Below are positions 12,503 to 21,697 of a stretch of 28,662 nucleotides of DNA, piece by piece. This DNA is from DAINRZ01 sp964634885 (GTDB lineage: Bacteria; Bacteroidota; Ignavibacteria; Kapaibacteriales; UBA2268), in NCBI GenBank assembly GCA_964634885.1, contig CAZWLN010000058.1, positions 1 through 28,662 on the forward strand, given 5' to 3'. The position numbers were made by a program, and so were the translations under genes. Below the pieces are notes generated by a model that worked only from the letters and a program-made list of their open reading frames with translations, ran no database searches and was not told the DNA's origin. Each line of letters opens with the position of its first letter. Within the stretch, counting starts at the first letter, position 1.

Positions 12503-15190
12503 CTATTCTTCAGTCTTGATAGGTGTCCTGATGATTACGTTAACTGTACGGTTGTAGAATCTTCCCTCAGGCAGTGAGTTGTCGTAGAGGGGTTCGCCTT
12601 CGCCTACGCCTCTTACACTGAGTTTGCCGTATTTACCGGTAGTCTTTTTGTCGATGCCAGTCTGAACTGTACCGGCTCTTTGCTGGGACAATTCAAGGTT
12701 ACGTTCGTCGAGGCCGACGACGTCGGTATGGCCGGTAACAGCGATAACCGAAGTGGAATCGATACGTGAATAGACATAGTCGTTCATGATCCTGTCGTTC
12801 TTCGGGCCTGCATCGGCGCTATTGAACGGGAACAGAATAAGGCTGTAATTCTCAAGAGTACTGTCGCTCGATTTTTCCAATCTCTTACTTGCAGAGCTGA
12901 TCTGCATTACAGGAATTGTAATGGGTTCGGAGTTGCACTCGGCGCCTGACAAAGTGGTAATGAACAATTGGCAGGTGAAAGGTACCTGGTCTTTAGGATA
13001 CTTGTCGTCGGTATTCAGCCAGTCCCAGATTCTTTCTTTGTCTGTCAATCCGATGTCGTCGAGCACTTTCCAGGTCTGGTCGCCGTGTTTGATCTCTATT
13101 CGGCGTTTTGCAACGAGCTGTTGTTCGATGCCGTTGTCGATGACGAAAGTCATTTCTTCAGGCTGTGGGAATGTCTTGGCGTCTTTTGTGAACACCGGTT
13201 TTTCGATTTCCCACTGTGAGCATATAAGTTCGACACGCCTGTTCTCCTGGATGCCGAGTGAGTCTTTTTCATTGGAAGGCCTGTTTGGCTTTTTGTTAAT
13301 AGTCAATTTCAGCCTGTCTTCAGAAATACCCCAGATGTCCCTTAAATAGTTGTACACAAGAGTAGCACGAGCTTTGGACAGTTCGGTGCTTTTCTCTTTC
13401 GGTGAAACGCCGTCGATGCAGCCGATGATTTCAAGTTTTTCGTTGGGGAATTTTGTCAGTCTGTAGCCGTAGATATTCATAATATGATAATACTTGTCGA
13501 GAGTACCGCCGGCGATTGTCGTATCTGTAAAGCCCCTGGTCTGGTCGGCCGATTTGAACACCTGGTATCTTGGAGGAAGCGTTGAGGAGCCTTCGTCGAA
13601 GAAGATGTAATTCAGCAATGGATAGAGGTCGTATGTCTGGACTTCTTCCATTACCAGTCCCTTGAATTTTGCCAGTTCCGGTTTCTTAGCTTTGTTCCTG
13701 GAAACATAGTCAGCTTCGGCAATCTTGGCGGTGAGCTTCGGTTTCTGGCCGAGAGTTACGGTAACGGTGTATTCCAGAGGAACTTTAGTAACTTCTTCGT
13801 CAGTAGTCTTTTCCGGTTTCATGATACGCTGTATCTCTTCTTTGGAACCGTACTTCGGATTGCTGGCAGTGATCATCATGTCAACGAAAGGCATGGAGTC
13901 TTTTTCAGGCCCGAAGTCGCTGTTAACAACGATGATGGAGTACTCTTTCTTGTCGAGCGATACATTGCCTTTTTCCGTTCTTCCGGTGATCCTGTTAACG
14001 ATCTGGATGTCGGCAGGCAGGTTTTCGCGGCTGCACTCGTCAACGACCTGTACCCTCAGGTTTGTTGTCCTGTAGAACGAAGGAACGAAGGCCATGAAGA
14101 TGTCATAGTTACCCTGATAATCGGGAAGGTCGGTTCTCTTTGAAGAAAAGTAGATTACGTCGCCGGAAGCAGGCAGAGTGATGAACGATTCATCATTCTT
14201 CGTATTGATCGGCTCGCCAAGGTTCTTTGGTTTTGACCATGTGTTAGTAGCTTCATCGAGGGTGGTAACATAGAAGTCCTGGCCGCCGTATGAATCGGAA
14301 TAGCCGTCGGAAGAGAAGAACAAAGTAACGCCGTCAGTTCCGATGAAAGGAGACCAGTCAACACCGTCTGTGTTGATCTCTTCCAGGTTAACTGCAGGTT
14401 TCCACTCGTCGTTGTCCCAATCCCAATCGCAATACCAGATGTCCCTATTCTCTGCACCGTTCGGGCCTGGCCTGTTTGAAGCAAAGTACAATCTTCCTTT
14501 GTTGTACTTAATTGAAGGCTGAGAGTCCCAGTAGAGTGAATTCACGTTGGGGCCGAGGTTGATTGGCCTTCCCCATTTCACGCCGTCGATTTCAGTGTAA
14601 TAGATGTCACACTGGCCTAAACCGTCGGGACGCTCGCAGGCAGTAAAATAGAGAGACTGTTTGTCGGCAGCAATCGAGGCGGCTCCTTCACTCTCATCGG
14701 TGTTTACACCTCTGTTACCGGCATCTGTGGTTGTGTCGAGATTGAATGGCCTATTGAAGACAGTGTCGAGACTGTTCTCTTTGGTAGCATACCAGAAGTC
14801 GTGGGAGTACGTCCCATCGGAACTTATCTTGCTTTCGGGGCGGTCCGAAACAAAGAACAGTGTCCTGCCGTCGGCACTAATCGTAGGAGCGTAATCGAGG
14901 CCTTTGTAGTTGACAACCGGGCCAAGGTTGATGATACGGATTTTCTTTGTATTTGTAATGCTTTCATCGTCACTTGACTTTGCCATTGCTACATCACTTG
15001 GCGAATCGGCTGTTACAATTTCAGCAGCATAAAGACGCTTGTCTTTCGACTTACAATCATTACATTCGCTGCCTGAAGCTGACTGTTCCTGACTTTGCAT
15101 AAACTGGGGCAAGCTTATCGATGCAAAGATGACACCAAGAACAGCTAGTACTTGGATTGAGGTAATAAAACGACGCATTTTGTAACCCAT
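12503..15190 (-). CDS. PD40-repeat protein with two OmpA-like domains
   Basis: 895 residues and exported (signal peptide to about residue 34). Five PD40/WD40-like blades occupy about 91-370 (repeated LFFVSDRP, LYFTACERPDG, LYFASNRPGPNG, LFFSSDGYSDSYGGQD, IYFSSKR). A carboxypeptidase-regulatory-like beta domain follows at about 376-425. There are two OmpA domains: the first at about 524-660 is divergent (GCIDGV in place of the usual GHTD, but QENRRVEL kept), and the second at about 781-890 is canonical (TGHTDVVGLDERNLELSQQRA, YNRTVNV). OmpA domains bind peptidoglycan. The layout resembles PorE of type IX secretion without its TPR part. It is therefore probably a periplasmic anchor linking the wall to an outer-membrane complex. 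Start could be Met1 or Met5. Confidence 0.85.
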   Translation of the reverse strand: MGYKMRRFITSIQVLAVLGVIFASISLPQFMQSQEQSASGSECNDCKSKDKRLYAAEIVTADSPSDVAMAKSSDDESITNTKKIRIINLGPVVNYKGLDYAPTISADGRTLFFVSDRPESKISSDGTYSHDFWYATKENSLDTVFNRPFNLDTTTDAGNRGVNTDESEGAASIAADKQSLYFTACERPDGLGQCDIYYTEIDGVKWGRPINLGPNVNSLYWDSQPSIKYNKGRLYFASNRPGPNGAENRDIWYCDWDWDNDEWKPAVNLEEINTDGVDWSPFIGTDGVTLFFSSDGYSDSYGGQDFYVTTLDEATNTWSKPKNLGEPINTKNDESFITLPASGDVIYFSSKRTDLPDYQGNYDIFMAFVPSFYRTTNLRVQVVDECSRENLPADIQIVNRITGRTEKGNVSLDKKEYSIIVVNSDFGPEKDSMPFVDMMITASNPKYGSKEEIQRIMKPEKTTDEEVTKVPLEYTVTVTLGQKPKLTAKIAEADYVSRNKAKKPELAKFKGLVMEEVQTYDLYPLLNYIFFDEGSSTLPPRYQVFKSADQTRGFTDTTIAGGTLDKYYHIMNIYGYRLTKFPNEKLEIIGCIDGVSPKEKSTELSKARATLVYNYLRDIWGISEDRLKLTINKKPNRPSNEKDSLGIQENRRVELICSQWEIEKPVFTKDAKTFPQPEEMTFVIDNGIEQQLVAKRRIEIKHGDQTWKVLDDIGLTDKERIWDWLNTDDKYPKDQVPFTCQLFITTLSGAECNSEPITIPVMQISSASKRLEKSSDSTLENYSLILFPFNSADAGPKNDRIMNDYVYSRIDSTSVIAVTGHTDVVGLDERNLELSQQRAGTVQTGIDKKTTGKYGKLSVRGVGEGEPLYDNSLPEGRFYNRTVNVIIRTPIKTEE

Positions 15191-15453
15191 AAATTTTCAA
15201 AAAATATTCATTTATTTGTATTTTTTCTCCTTTACAAAAAACGCTACTTCTATGAGCTTTTGCTATTGATATACACATAAACCCATATTTTTGATATAAA
15301 AAATCAATAAATAACACTGCATTTACTTATTTCATTATCAACAAAGCAAATATGCAATATTAATTATAACAAAACAACTTTTTAAAAAATCAATTGAATA
15401 ATTTAAACTAATTCCCTTAAATAGAAAAATAATTTATTTTCATTTTTTGATTT

Positions 15454-16341
15454 TTATTCGTCGGGAATCAACCTTAATCGCTCGTTGGAGAGTAGGGTAT
15501 GCCTGTATTCAAGCCTCAATGACCATGAAAAAATACTGAAGTCCGTGACCGGACTGGCGTATGAAGGAGGATTGGAATATTGTGATATTGATGTCAATGG
15601 AATATAGAACCTGAATGATGGGCTCAGGGCAGATTTCTTGCTTAAGTAAATGTCGAATCCGAATGCCGGGACAAGGCCGAGTTGTATGGTGTTGAGCTTC
15701 GGATACTCGCTGTCAGAAATAGTCACTTTGGTATCATTGGTAATGTTGCCTGATTTGTCCGTGAGGTAAACAATTCCGATCTCACCTGTGGACATCAGTA
15801 CTGTCCTCTGCAATAGTTCCTGGGTATGTGTGATAGACGATCCTATGGGCATGGACGCTGCAAATCCCAATTTGAAGTAGAACCCCTTGAATGGGTAATA
15901 CTTCAGATATGGCTGGAAAGACAGGTAGGAGATGGAAAAGTCGGCAGTATGGCGAGTGGTGACAGGTATCATTTCTTCTTTGTTTTCTATTACCGTTGAC
16001 TTGGCCGTTACAGGTTCAATCTCGATGTAACTGCTGCTGAGGCTGTTGTTTTTGTATATGAGGTCGGCGCCGTAACGGAAACCCGGAAACCATTCCTTTT
16101 CATACAACAAGCCGAAATAGTAGTTGAAACCTGTTCCGTCGATGAAATCACACGGGCACGCCGTATAGAAGGTGCCGGATTGGAAGCTGCCTCCGACACC
16201 GGCGAAGACACCCATGTCCTCCAAAAGTGGGAAACCGCCGGGGGTTAAGGGGTCACTATGTTCGTCAGCCGTAAGTGGGGAAATCATTATAGCCAGGGCC
16301 ATTATTATTTTTACTACTTTACACAATAAACGCATCGCCAT
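15454..16341 (-). CDS. Outer membrane beta-barrel protein
   Basis: 295 residues. The N-terminus is a signal peptide (basic MAMRLLCKVVK, then a hydrophobic run to about residue 25). The mature protein alternates aromatic-rich strands and polar turns: VFAGVGGSFQSGTF, GFNYYFGLLYEKEWFPGFRYG, ISYLSFQPYLKYYPFKGFYFKLGFAAS, LGLVPAFGFDIYL. This matches PorT-like outer-membrane barrels of Bacteroidota/Chlorobiota. A Cys-x-Cys (TACPCDF) near residue 60 could form a disulfide. The function is unknown. It lies 263 bp downstream of the PD40/OmpA gene start and on the same strand. It is divergent from rsmB, with only 60 bp between the two starts, so the two genes share a promoter region. Confidence 0.75.
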   Translation of the reverse strand: MAMRLLCKVVKIIMALAIMISPLTADEHSDPLTPGGFPLLEDMGVFAGVGGSFQSGTFYTACPCDFIDGTGFNYYFGLLYEKEWFPGFRYGADLIYKNNSLSSSYIEIEPVTAKSTVIENKEEMIPVTTRHTADFSISYLSFQPYLKYYPFKGFYFKLGFAASMPIGSSITHTQELLQRTVLMSTGEIGIVYLTDKSGNITNDTKVTISDSEYPKLNTIQLGLVPAFGFDIYLSKKSALSPSFRFYIPLTSISQYSNPPSYASPVTDFSIFSWSLRLEYRHTLLSNERLRLIPDE

Positions 16342-16401
16342 TCCCGTAATTGTTGAATAATGATTATTAACTTGTAAATATTAATTTTATTTTAAAAAAT
16401 A

Positions 16402-17871
16402 ATGGAAAATAATCAAGAACCTCAACACAGACAGCCGGAAGACCGGGAAATGCCGCAGGACACTGAATTGTTGAAAACGGAAAACACGGGAGAAGAGCTG
16501 CCGGAGACAGAGGAAGACAGCTCCGGGCAGGTGTTCTTCAGGTCTGTCAGGGCAAAAGCCGTTAAGATACTCAGCCGTTTCGAGCGCAGCGATTCGTACC
16601 TTGACAAGTTGATGGAACACGAACTTGCAGACTCTGAGCTCAATTCCTTAGACAAATCGTTGTTAACCGAACTGGTCAACGGCGTCATACGTTGGAAAGG
16701 AAAACTGGACTGGGTGCTTACAGGCTTCTACTTCGGGGACTACCAGAAGAATCTTAACCTCGTTAAAAACGCCATGCGGGTTGCCTTGTACCAGATACAG
16801 TTCCTGGACAAGATACCTTTGTATGCTGCCGTAAACGAAGCTGTGGAACTGGTAAAGAAACTGCAGGGCGAAAAGACTGCCGGCATGGTTAACGGCGTAC
16901 TGCGTAACATTGCCCGCAATCTCGAAGGTGTGAGATACCCCGTTAAAGAGGAAGATTTAGTCTATTATTACTCTGTCATCTATTCCCATCCCCGCTGGAT
17001 GGTGAAACGCTGGCTCGACAGGTATGGTGAAGCAGACACCGAACGCCTTCTCCAGCGCAACAATCTCAGGCCTCATGTGCCCATCAGGGTTAATATGCTG
17101 AAGTCCACTCCTCACGAAGTCCTCGATTACCTGCACAACAATAATATATATCACTACCAGTCCTTCTTCCTCGAGAACTCGATTACCATCAAAGCGCCCA
17201 ACCGCAGCGTTACGAGCCTCGACCTTTTCAGGGACGGTAAAATTACTGTACAGGACACCAGCGCTTCTCTGGCAACAATGCTTGCTGCTCCGGCTGAAGG
17301 GCAGACTGTTGTGGACTTGTGTGCCGCTCCCGGCGGTAAGTCCTTCTATATGGCCGAAATGATGAAGAACAACGGCAGGATTATCGCAATTGACAAATAT
17401 GATTCAAAGCTGGCTCTGATCAGGGAAGGCGCCGACAGGCTGGGGATTACCTGCATAGAAACACTGGCGGGCGACTCCGAAGAAATGGCAATTGAAGCTG
17501 TACCCGACATCATCTTTGCCGATGTGCCCTGTTCAGGGCTTGGCACTCTTTCCAAGAAGCCTGACATCAAATGGAAGAGGGAGAGGGAAGACATTGTCCA
17601 GTTGACTGCAATCCAGAAAAGGATATTAGAGAACGCTGCAAGGTATGTTCGTAAGGGCGGAGCCGTCGTTTACTCCACCTGTACAATCGAACCTGAGGAG
17701 AACGAGGAAATTGTTACCGGGTTCCTCCAGGCTCACCCTGAGTTCGAACTGGACCCGGCAGATAAATACCTTCCACAGAACGTTTGTTCAGACGGATATA
17801 TGAGGTTATTACCGCATATCCATAAAATTGACGGTGCATTTGCTGCGAGGTTGAGACGTAAGGAAGATTAA
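16402..17871 (+). CDS. rsmB: 16S rRNA m5C967 methyltransferase RsmB
   Basis: 489 residues. RsmB methylates C967 of 16S rRNA using S-adenosylmethionine. The order is an acidic low-complexity extension (about 1-45), a NusB-like RNA-binding domain (about 48-175), and the SAM methyltransferase domain (about 225-487). Visible motifs are DLCAAPGGK (305-313, SAM binding), DVPCSGLG (374-381, Cys377) and YSTCTIEPEENE (425-436, catalytic Cys427). The extension makes it longer than the usual 430-450 residues. Its stop overlaps the stop of nusB by 4 nt in a tail-to-tail arrangement. Confidence is high from the paired catalytic cysteines and the NusB domain. Confidence 0.9.
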   Translation: MENNQEPQHRQPEDREMPQDTELLKTENTGEELPETEEDSSGQVFFRSVRAKAVKILSRFERSDSYLDKLMEHELADSELNSLDKSLLTELVNGVIRWKGKLDWVLTGFYFGDYQKNLNLVKNAMRVALYQIQFLDKIPLYAAVNEAVELVKKLQGEKTAGMVNGVLRNIARNLEGVRYPVKEEDLVYYYSVIYSHPRWMVKRWLDRYGEADTERLLQRNNLRPHVPIRVNMLKSTPHEVLDYLHNNNIYHYQSFFLENSITIKAPNRSVTSLDLFRDGKITVQDTSASLATMLAAPAEGQTVVDLCAAPGGKSFYMAEMMKNNGRIIAIDKYDSKLALIREGADRLGITCIETLAGDSEEMAIEAVPDIIFADVPCSGLGTLSKKPDIKWKREREDIVQLTAIQKRILENAARYVRKGGAVVYSTCTIEPEENEEIVTGFLQAHPEFELDPADKYLPQNVCSDGYMRLLPHIHKIDGAFAARLRRKED

Positions 17872-18470
17872 TCTTCTTTCAGGCCTCTGCCGGTTTTCCT
17901 GATCTGGCCTTCAGTTTTAAGCTTCTCGAGGATGGAATCGAGCAAACCGTTGATGAAGAGGCCGCTCTTGTCCGTAGAATACTTTTTCGCAATGTCGATG
18001 GCTTCGTTAATGCTCACTTTGGGCGGTACTTCAGGAAACTTCAGAAGTTCCGTAATTGCCATCTGCATCAATATCCTGTCGATCCTGGCAATACGGCTCA
18101 ATTCCCAGTTCTTTGCCGTCTCGGTTATTATCTTCTCGCTGTACTCGGCAAGATTGATTGTGTGCTCGATGAGGTCGCGGGCAAATTTGATCTCGACTTC
18201 TTCCCACTCGATGGGCGTGTCGGACTCCAGTTCTTCAATTTCGCTCTGCGTCAACAGCTTGCCGGCTTCGGGTACTTCCTGTTCAACTTCGTCGTCTTCG
18301 CCGAAGTTGAATTCACGGAAAAAGACATGGGAGAATATCTTGCCCCAGGGGGTGCCCGATATTTCGTGAGCCGTAAGTATCTGCAATACTTTTTCTCTTG
18401 CCCTGCGACGGTGTCCCTTGACCTTTTTGGTCTTGCTCAGTGGAAATACTGCGTTTTCTTCCATCAACAT
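17868..18470 (-). CDS. nusB: Transcription antitermination factor NusB (enlarged)
   Basis: 200 residues, against about 130-150 for most NusB proteins. NusB binds boxA RNA with NusE/S10 and supports rRNA antitermination. The N-terminal GHRRRAREKVLQILTAHE and the C-terminal helices (SRIARIDRILMQMAITELL, KVSINEAIDIAKKYSTDKSGLFINGLLDSI) are characteristic. The extra length comes from an N-terminal tail and an acidic insertion at about residues 50-90 rich in Glu and Asp, where NusB normally has a short loop. It converges on rsmB and overlaps its stop by 4 nt. A Bacteroidetes-type promoter sits about 40 nt upstream. Confidence 0.88.
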   Translation of the reverse strand: MLMEENAVFPLSKTKKVKGHRRRAREKVLQILTAHEISGTPWGKIFSHVFFREFNFGEDDEVEQEVPEAGKLLTQSEIEELESDTPIEWEEVEIKFARDLIEHTINLAEYSEKIITETAKNWELSRIARIDRILMQMAITELLKFPEVPPKVSINEAIDIAKKYSTDKSGLFINGLLDSILEKLKTEGQIRKTGRGLKED

Positions 18471-18779
18471 ACTCTATTTCAAATATTTATTTCAACATCA
18501 AAAATTTTTAGCAAAGTTAAGCTATTTATTACAAATCAAAAAATATTAGAACTATTTATATGTAATATATATGATAAATTAATTATCCGGCTAAGCTCCT
18601 AAGTTGTTGCAGGACATAAGGTATATGTTCCGGGGCAGCAGGCACTGAGGGAGTTATTCAAGGCAAAAACGCAATTTTTTTATTCCAAAATATGTGATTG
18701 CTGCCGATATATTGATTTTAAGAATTAATATATTTTAACTATTTTAGATTTTATGTTAATTTAATAATAGCGGAGTAAT
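18471..18779. other. Divergent nusB/mlaE intergenic region
   Basis: 309 bp with no credible ORF. The nusB-proximal third is very A/T-rich and holds the nusB promoter. The middle (about 18590-18680) is more G/C-rich without an obvious perfect hairpin. The remainder is A/T-rich leader for the mla operon, ending in CGGAG before a TTG start. No TAnnTTTG match was found for mlaE. Confidence 0.5.
18512..18540 (-). promoter_or_regulatory. Bacteroidetes-type promoter for nusB
   Basis: On the minus strand, TTTG (18540-18537), a 17-bp spacer and TAACTTTG (18519-18512) match the TTTG-N17-23-TAnnTTTG consensus exactly. The predicted start lies about 36 nt before the nusB ATG at 18470. Confidence 0.55.
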
Positions 18780-19919
18780 TTGTCAGAGACTGTAAAAAAG
18801 CTGTTCGAACTTGAGAAGTCGGGAACCAACGGCAGGTTAATCCTGCACGAATCCCTTACCATTGTCAACGGCAATGAATACGACAGGCAGGCAGATTACC
18901 CCAATCTATTCGACGGGATAAAAAAGCTGACTCTTGATTTTACCCGCATCGGCAGCTATGATTCATACGCCGTACTTTTTCTCAGGAGCCTTCTCAGCGC
19001 TGCCGCAAACAAGGGCGTTCAGGTCATCTACGAGGGCATGACGGACGACATGCACAGTTTCATCGACATTCTCAGCCGCGAGGTGGCGCTTCCGGAAAAG
19101 GTATCGAAAAAGACAAACAGGATCACGGGTCTGATTACGGATGTCGGTACCGGTTCGCTCAGGTCACTCGGCGATGCATACAAACTCATCGAATTTGTCG
19201 GTGAATTGATAATAAAGATGCTATTGCTTTTCATCAATCCGTTCAGGATGAGATGGAAAGACTTCCCTTACCAGTTCTTCCGTTCCGGAGTTGCGGCGCT
19301 GCCGATTTGCCTGCTGATACTGCTGCTCATCGGCCTCGTTACGGGTTATACCGGAGCCGTGCAGCTACACCAGTTCGGGGGCGATATGTATATCGCCGAC
19401 CTGGTGGGAATATCGATTACGCGGGAACTTGGGCCACTGATGACGGCAATCATCATCGCCGGGCGTTCAGGCTCCTCTTTTGCTGCCGAGATCGGAACGA
19501 TGAAAGTGTCCGAGGAAGTCGATGCCCTGAACTCCATGGGCTTCGACTATATGCGTTTCCTCGTAATGCCGAGAGTAATGTCCGTTGTAATTGCCATGCC
19601 CATGCTTACGCTGCTTGCCGACCTGGCAGGCATTGCCGGCGGCCTGATATCAGGGCTTGCAGTACTCAACATTACCCTGACAGGCTATATTAACGGACTT
19701 CAGGGAGCTTTGACATATTACGACGTCATCGGCGGCCTTGTCAAATCGATGGTTTTCGGTTTCCTCATCGCTACCGTCGGCTGTTTCAGGGGAATGCAGG
19801 TCAGCGGTGGCGCCGAGAGTGTCGGCAAATTCACGACAGCTTCAGTTGTGTCGGCCATCTTCCTGATAATAATTGCCGATTCTGTCTTTACATTTATTTT
19901 CTCGGCTTTGGGGATATGA
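18780..19919 (+). CDS. mlaE: MlaE-family ABC permease with N-terminal STAS domain
   Basis: 379 residues. MlaE is the inner-membrane permease of the Mla system that moves phospholipids between the inner and outer membranes. About residues 1-110 form a STAS-like domain (KLTLDFTRIGSYDSYAVLFLRSL). In E. coli this is a separate protein, MlaB. Residues about 160-379 are the permease: GYTGAVQLHQFG, ITRELGPLMTAIIIAGRSGSSFAAEIGTMKVSEEVDAL and a final hydrophobic helix. The fusion explains why no mlaB gene follows. The only usable start is TTG 18780 after a CGGAG site; the nearby ATG at 18753 runs into a stop. mlaF follows after 1 nt. Function is inferred from family and operon. Confidence 0.87.
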   Translation: MSETVKKLFELEKSGTNGRLILHESLTIVNGNEYDRQADYPNLFDGIKKLTLDFTRIGSYDSYAVLFLRSLLSAAANKGVQVIYEGMTDDMHSFIDILSREVALPEKVSKKTNRITGLITDVGTGSLRSLGDAYKLIEFVGELIIKMLLLFINPFRMRWKDFPYQFFRSGVAALPICLLILLLIGLVTGYTGAVQLHQFGGDMYIADLVGISITRELGPLMTAIIIAGRSGSSFAAEIGTMKVSEEVDALNSMGFDYMRFLVMPRVMSVVIAMPMLTLLADLAGIAGGLISGLAVLNITLTGYINGLQGALTYYDVIGGLVKSMVFGFLIATVGCFRGMQVSGGAESVGKFTTASVVSAIFLIIIADSVFTFIFSALGI

Positions 19920-19920
19920 C

Positions 19921-20673
19921 ATGGAATCGAAACCTGTAATAGAGGCAAAGAACATTACTGTCAGGTACGGCAGCCTTACAGTCCTTGAGAACGTATCGTT
20001 CAAAGTGGAGAAGGGCGAGATATACAGCATCGTCGGAGGCAGCGGCTGCGGGAAAAGCACCCTGTTGCGGCAGCTCATCGGGCTTGAGACTCCAACGGAA
20101 GGAACCGTGTTCATCGACGGAGAAGATTTTACCCACTCCCACGGCGAGCAGAGGCGTGAGATACTTCGTAAGTTCGGGGTGATGTTCCAGTCCTCCGGTT
20201 TGTTCGCCTCGATGACCCTTGCTGAGAACATTGCCCTGCTGCTCGAAACCTACACGAATTTGTCCGAAGAACGGATTGTAGAGATGATTGAACTGAAACT
20301 GAAGTCCGTCGGGCTTGCAGGTTTCGAAAGCTACCTCCCGTCGGAGATCAGCGGCGGCATGAAGAAACGCGCTGCCCTTGCCCGTGCAATGGCCCTGGAC
20401 CCCATGATACTGGTGTTTGACGAGCCTTCCTCCGGGTTGGACCCCCTGACTTCGGCCAACTTAGACAAGCTGATACTGGAACTGAACAACTCATTAGGCA
20501 CAACGATGATTGTCGTTACACACGACCTGGCAAGCTGCCTTACAATCTCACACAAGATACTGATGCTGGACAAGAGTGTCAGGGGAGTGTTGTACGAAGG
20601 TTCGCCGGAATTGGTAAAGGATTATCAGGATAATCAATATGTATATAATTTCTTTAACAGAATTGCTGATTAA
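19921..20673 (+). CDS. mlaF: MlaF-family ABC transporter ATPase
   Basis: 250 residues. This is the cytoplasmic ATPase that powers the MlaE permease. Walker A is GGSGCGKST (39-47), the Q-loop lies in GVMFQSSGLFASMTL, the signature is SGGMKKRAALARA, Walker B is MILVFDEPSSGLDP, and the switch His is in VVTHDLA. The SGGMKKR signature and the GLFASMTLAEN segment are typical of MlaF/Ttg2A. The frame is open back to 19873 inside mlaE, but the ATG at 19921 comes 1 nt after the mlaE stop and starts in register with the family. mlaD follows after 11 nt. Confidence 0.92.
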   Translation: MESKPVIEAKNITVRYGSLTVLENVSFKVEKGEIYSIVGGSGCGKSTLLRQLIGLETPTEGTVFIDGEDFTHSHGEQRREILRKFGVMFQSSGLFASMTLAENIALLLETYTNLSEERIVEMIELKLKSVGLAGFESYLPSEISGGMKKRAALARAMALDPMILVFDEPSSGLDPLTSANLDKLILELNNSLGTTMIVVTHDLASCLTISHKILMLDKSVRGVLYEGSPELVKDYQDNQYVYNFFNRIAD

Positions 20674-20684
20674 TAGCTGAGGGA

Positions 20685-21686
20685 ATGATGGCAAAAAAAA
20701 TCGCTACGCGCAGAGTCTCTGGTTCGTTTGTTGTGGGCTTATTCGTAATTGTAAGCACACTCCTTCTCGTGCTGGTTGTCGTTTGGCTCGGAGCCAGCCG
20801 TTTCCTCAAGGAGAACAAACTCTATGTAACCTATTTTGAAGGCTCCATCGGCGGCCTGGAAACGGGTTCTCCCGTGAAATACCAGGGATTGCCCGTAGGA
20901 ACCGTGTCGGCTGTAAGCGTTGCCCCGGACGGCAGGCTCATCGAAGTTGTAATGGCCATAGGCGAGGAGATGAAAGTTACAGACAGCATGCGCGCTACTG
21001 CCGAGATGTCAGGTATTGCCGGGGGTAAGTTCATTCAGTTGTTCTATCCGACAAGCACCGAAACGGCAGGCATGTACCCAAAACTATCCTTCAAGCCGCC
21101 TTACCCGGTGATCAAATCTTCACCTTCGGGCTTCGAAGAAATTGAAATTGCGGCAAAGGAGGTCATCAACAATCTGAGGCTCATCGAATTCGGCAGGATT
21201 TCACAGAACACGAACAATTTCCTGGAAGAGACAACTACCCTGATGATGTCCGCAAATAAACTGCTGAGTGATGCGAGGATACAGACAACACTCGAGAATT
21301 TGGTTGCTACCTCTGAGCACATCAGGGGCATCGCTGCGCGCACAGATTCGTCTTACCTCATCAACAGCCTCGAAGCATCGGCAGACAAGATACTGGTGGC
21401 CTCGGAATCGCTGCAGCAGTTCACAAAGAAGCTCAATCAACAGGTTGACGGGCTGAATCTCCCCGAAAGGGCCCAGTCAATACAACAGCGCTATGATTCG
21501 CTGATGCTCAGTACACAGTTCGCAATCACAGCTTTATCATACAGGACTGAAAATGTACTCTTCAACTTCAATGAATTGATCAGCGCATTGAAAGCAACGA
21601 ACAAACAGGCAAGCAAATCCCTGCGGGAAATCAGCGACAACCCGACACAGGTATTCCTGAGCGAGCCGCCTGCTAAGGAAAAATAG
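20685..21686 (+). CDS. mlaD: MlaD-type MCE-domain periplasmic lipid-binding protein
   Basis: 333 residues. There is an N-terminal membrane anchor (about residues 12-36), then one MCE domain (about 43-120): VTYFEGSIGGLETGSPVKYQG and LPVGTVSAVSV, with AEMSGIAGGKFIQLFY near its end. MCE proteins form hexameric rings that carry lipids through the periplasm. A long predicted helical tail (about 145-320) follows, so it is larger than E. coli MlaD (about 183) and may form an extended tunnel or coiled coil. A second ATG at 20688 is an equally good start. It is co-transcribed with mlaE and mlaF and followed after 11 nt by the hydrolase gene. Confidence 0.88.
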   Translation: MMAKKIATRRVSGSFVVGLFVIVSTLLLVLVVVWLGASRFLKENKLYVTYFEGSIGGLETGSPVKYQGLPVGTVSAVSVAPDGRLIEVVMAIGEEMKVTDSMRATAEMSGIAGGKFIQLFYPTSTETAGMYPKLSFKPPYPVIKSSPSGFEEIEIAAKEVINNLRLIEFGRISQNTNNFLEETTTLMMSANKLLSDARIQTTLENLVATSEHIRGIAARTDSSYLINSLEASADKILVASESLQQFTKKLNQQVDGLNLPERAQSIQQRYDSLMLSTQFAITALSYRTENVLFNFNELISALKATNKQASKSLREISDNPTQVFLSEPPAKEK

Positions 21687-21697
21687 GAGTCCGTGAT

